Source: Anaerolineales bacterium (GTDB lineage Bacteria; Chloroflexota; Anaerolineae; 4572-78; J111). From it: DNA of 64,000 nucleotides. The stretch lies in assembly GCA_015075405.1 (NCBI GenBank), contig JABTUK010000005.1, positions 372,001-436,000 on the forward strand, in the 5' to 3' direction. A program made the position numbers and the translations under genes. The number at the start of each line of letters is the position of its first letter. Within the stretch, counting starts at the first letter, position 1. Of this stretch, positions 63,559 to 64,000 are shown piece after piece. The notes under the pieces are model-generated. The model did no database searches and had not been told where the DNA came from. It saw only the letters and a program-made list of their open reading frames with translations.

Positions 63559-64000
63559 TTACCCTAAATTTTCTGGGGTAATTCTGGAATTGCGTAAATG
63601 AGTTTCCCGGCTGGATTGGGTGATCTGGCGCAGCTCCTGGGCAAATTTATTTAATCCCTCGGCGTAAGCGTCGAGGTAGTGCTGGGTTAAACGCTGGGCC
63701 AAGGCTTTATGCCCGCAGGCCAGCAAAAGCGCCCCGTGCGGCCGGAAATCGCGCAGAGTCAGGCGCAGCACGCCCTGGGCATCGGTCAGCACCCCCCAGA
63801 CCAGCGTTTTTTTATCGTTGTCGTCTTTGGCCGAGATAAAACGGGTCAGCGTGCTGCCCGGAACTACCGCCCCGACATTTGAGAAAACTTCCCGGCCTTT
63901 GAGCAGGTCATTCAGAAGATCAAAACTTGCCGGAACTTTTTCCAGTAAATGTTGTAGCGGCGCAGGAAAGTGGGCCAACAGCTTCAGAGCGTTCAGGCTC
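63559..64000 (-). CDS. Unknown protein, 5' end outside window
   Basis: The frame is open to the last base and so continues beyond the window. The visible 147 C-terminal residues appear to be an alpha/beta domain (LVWGVLTDAQGVLRLTLRDF, then GALLLACGHKALAQRLTQHY) and a helical end. I do not recognise the family. It lies upstream of the tandem kinase on the same strand, separated by a hairpin, so it could belong to the same transcript. Confidence 0.55.
   Translation of the reverse strand, partial: SLNALKLLAHFPAPLQHLLEKVPASFDLLNDLLKGREVFSNVGAVVPGSTLTRFISAKDDNDKKTLVWGVLTDAQGVLRLTLRDFRPHGALLLACGHKALAQRLTQHYLDAYAEGLNKFAQELRQITQSSRETHLRNSRITPENLG

Noticed and set aside
1..64000. tRNA or rRNA genes
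   Set aside because: I looked for typical T-arm and 3' end patterns and saw no convincing candidate; a covariance-model scan would settle it.

Overview
This window looks like a chromosomal piece of a Chloroflexota bacterium, most likely of the Anaerolineae type. I infer this from architecture, not from a marker gene. The signs are GC-rich DNA, Ser/Thr kinases with Pro-Thr linkers and WD40-like tails, a SARP-STAND regulator, a giant TPR protein, and very many short tandem-repeat hairpins between and inside genes. I saw no rRNA, tRNA, CRISPR array, prophage or transposase gene.

Layout. 1-7.8 kb: a FabL-like reductase (cut by the window edge), CobS, a nitrilase-family hydrolase, a response regulator with a hybrid histidine kinase, a collapsed cyclase pseudogene, a Tat-exported DUF362 protein and an NnrS-like membrane protein. 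7.9-14 kb: an acetyltransferase, a membrane protein with a degenerate tyrosine-recombinase-like head, an isocitrate-lyase/PEP-mutase enzyme, small membrane proteins and a GT39-type glycosyltransferase. 14.1-19.2 kb: recD2 split in two, with an antisense Ser/Thr kinase-TolB gene between the halves and MITE-like elements beside both junctions. 19.3-26.2 kb: an amino-sugar pair (NagB-like, PIG-L), an OmpR/HK pair, a D-cysteine desulfhydrase-like enzyme and a fumarase/aspartase-superfamily lyase.

26.4-41.2 kb is the most interesting part. A 1470-residue SARP-STAND-TPR-alpha/beta-hydrolase regulator is surrounded by minus-strand operons. Six promoters there carry the same operator: three or four boxes (top-strand CGCACC-like) spaced 11, 12 and 12 bp, with the innermost box exactly 9 bp from a good -10 hexamer. 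This fits the geometry known for SARP operators and defines a local regulon. It contains small coiled-coil, secreted and membrane proteins, a ParB-like protein, a DMT permease, a PIG-L deacetylase, an FAD oxidoreductase, a ComA-like synthase and a carboxymuconolactone-decarboxylase-like protein.

41.5-64 kb: aconitase, a zinc membrane protease, an HtrA lipoprotein, thymidine kinase, ribosomal proteins L31 (fused to an alpha-CTD-like domain), L27 and L21, a phospholipid cluster (Psd, PssA and a PmtA-like methyltransferase), a 2596-residue STAND-TPR protein, YjbQ, an alpha/beta hydrolase, HigBA, a tandem Ser/Thr kinase with an effector-associated-like middle domain, and a partial unknown gene.

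Across the window there are (i) a roughly 90-bp MITE-like family with CAGTAGATCC ends and 5-bp target duplications, (ii) REP-type palindromes, and (iii) hairpins built from 7-12 bp tandem units, several of which sit in frame inside genes.
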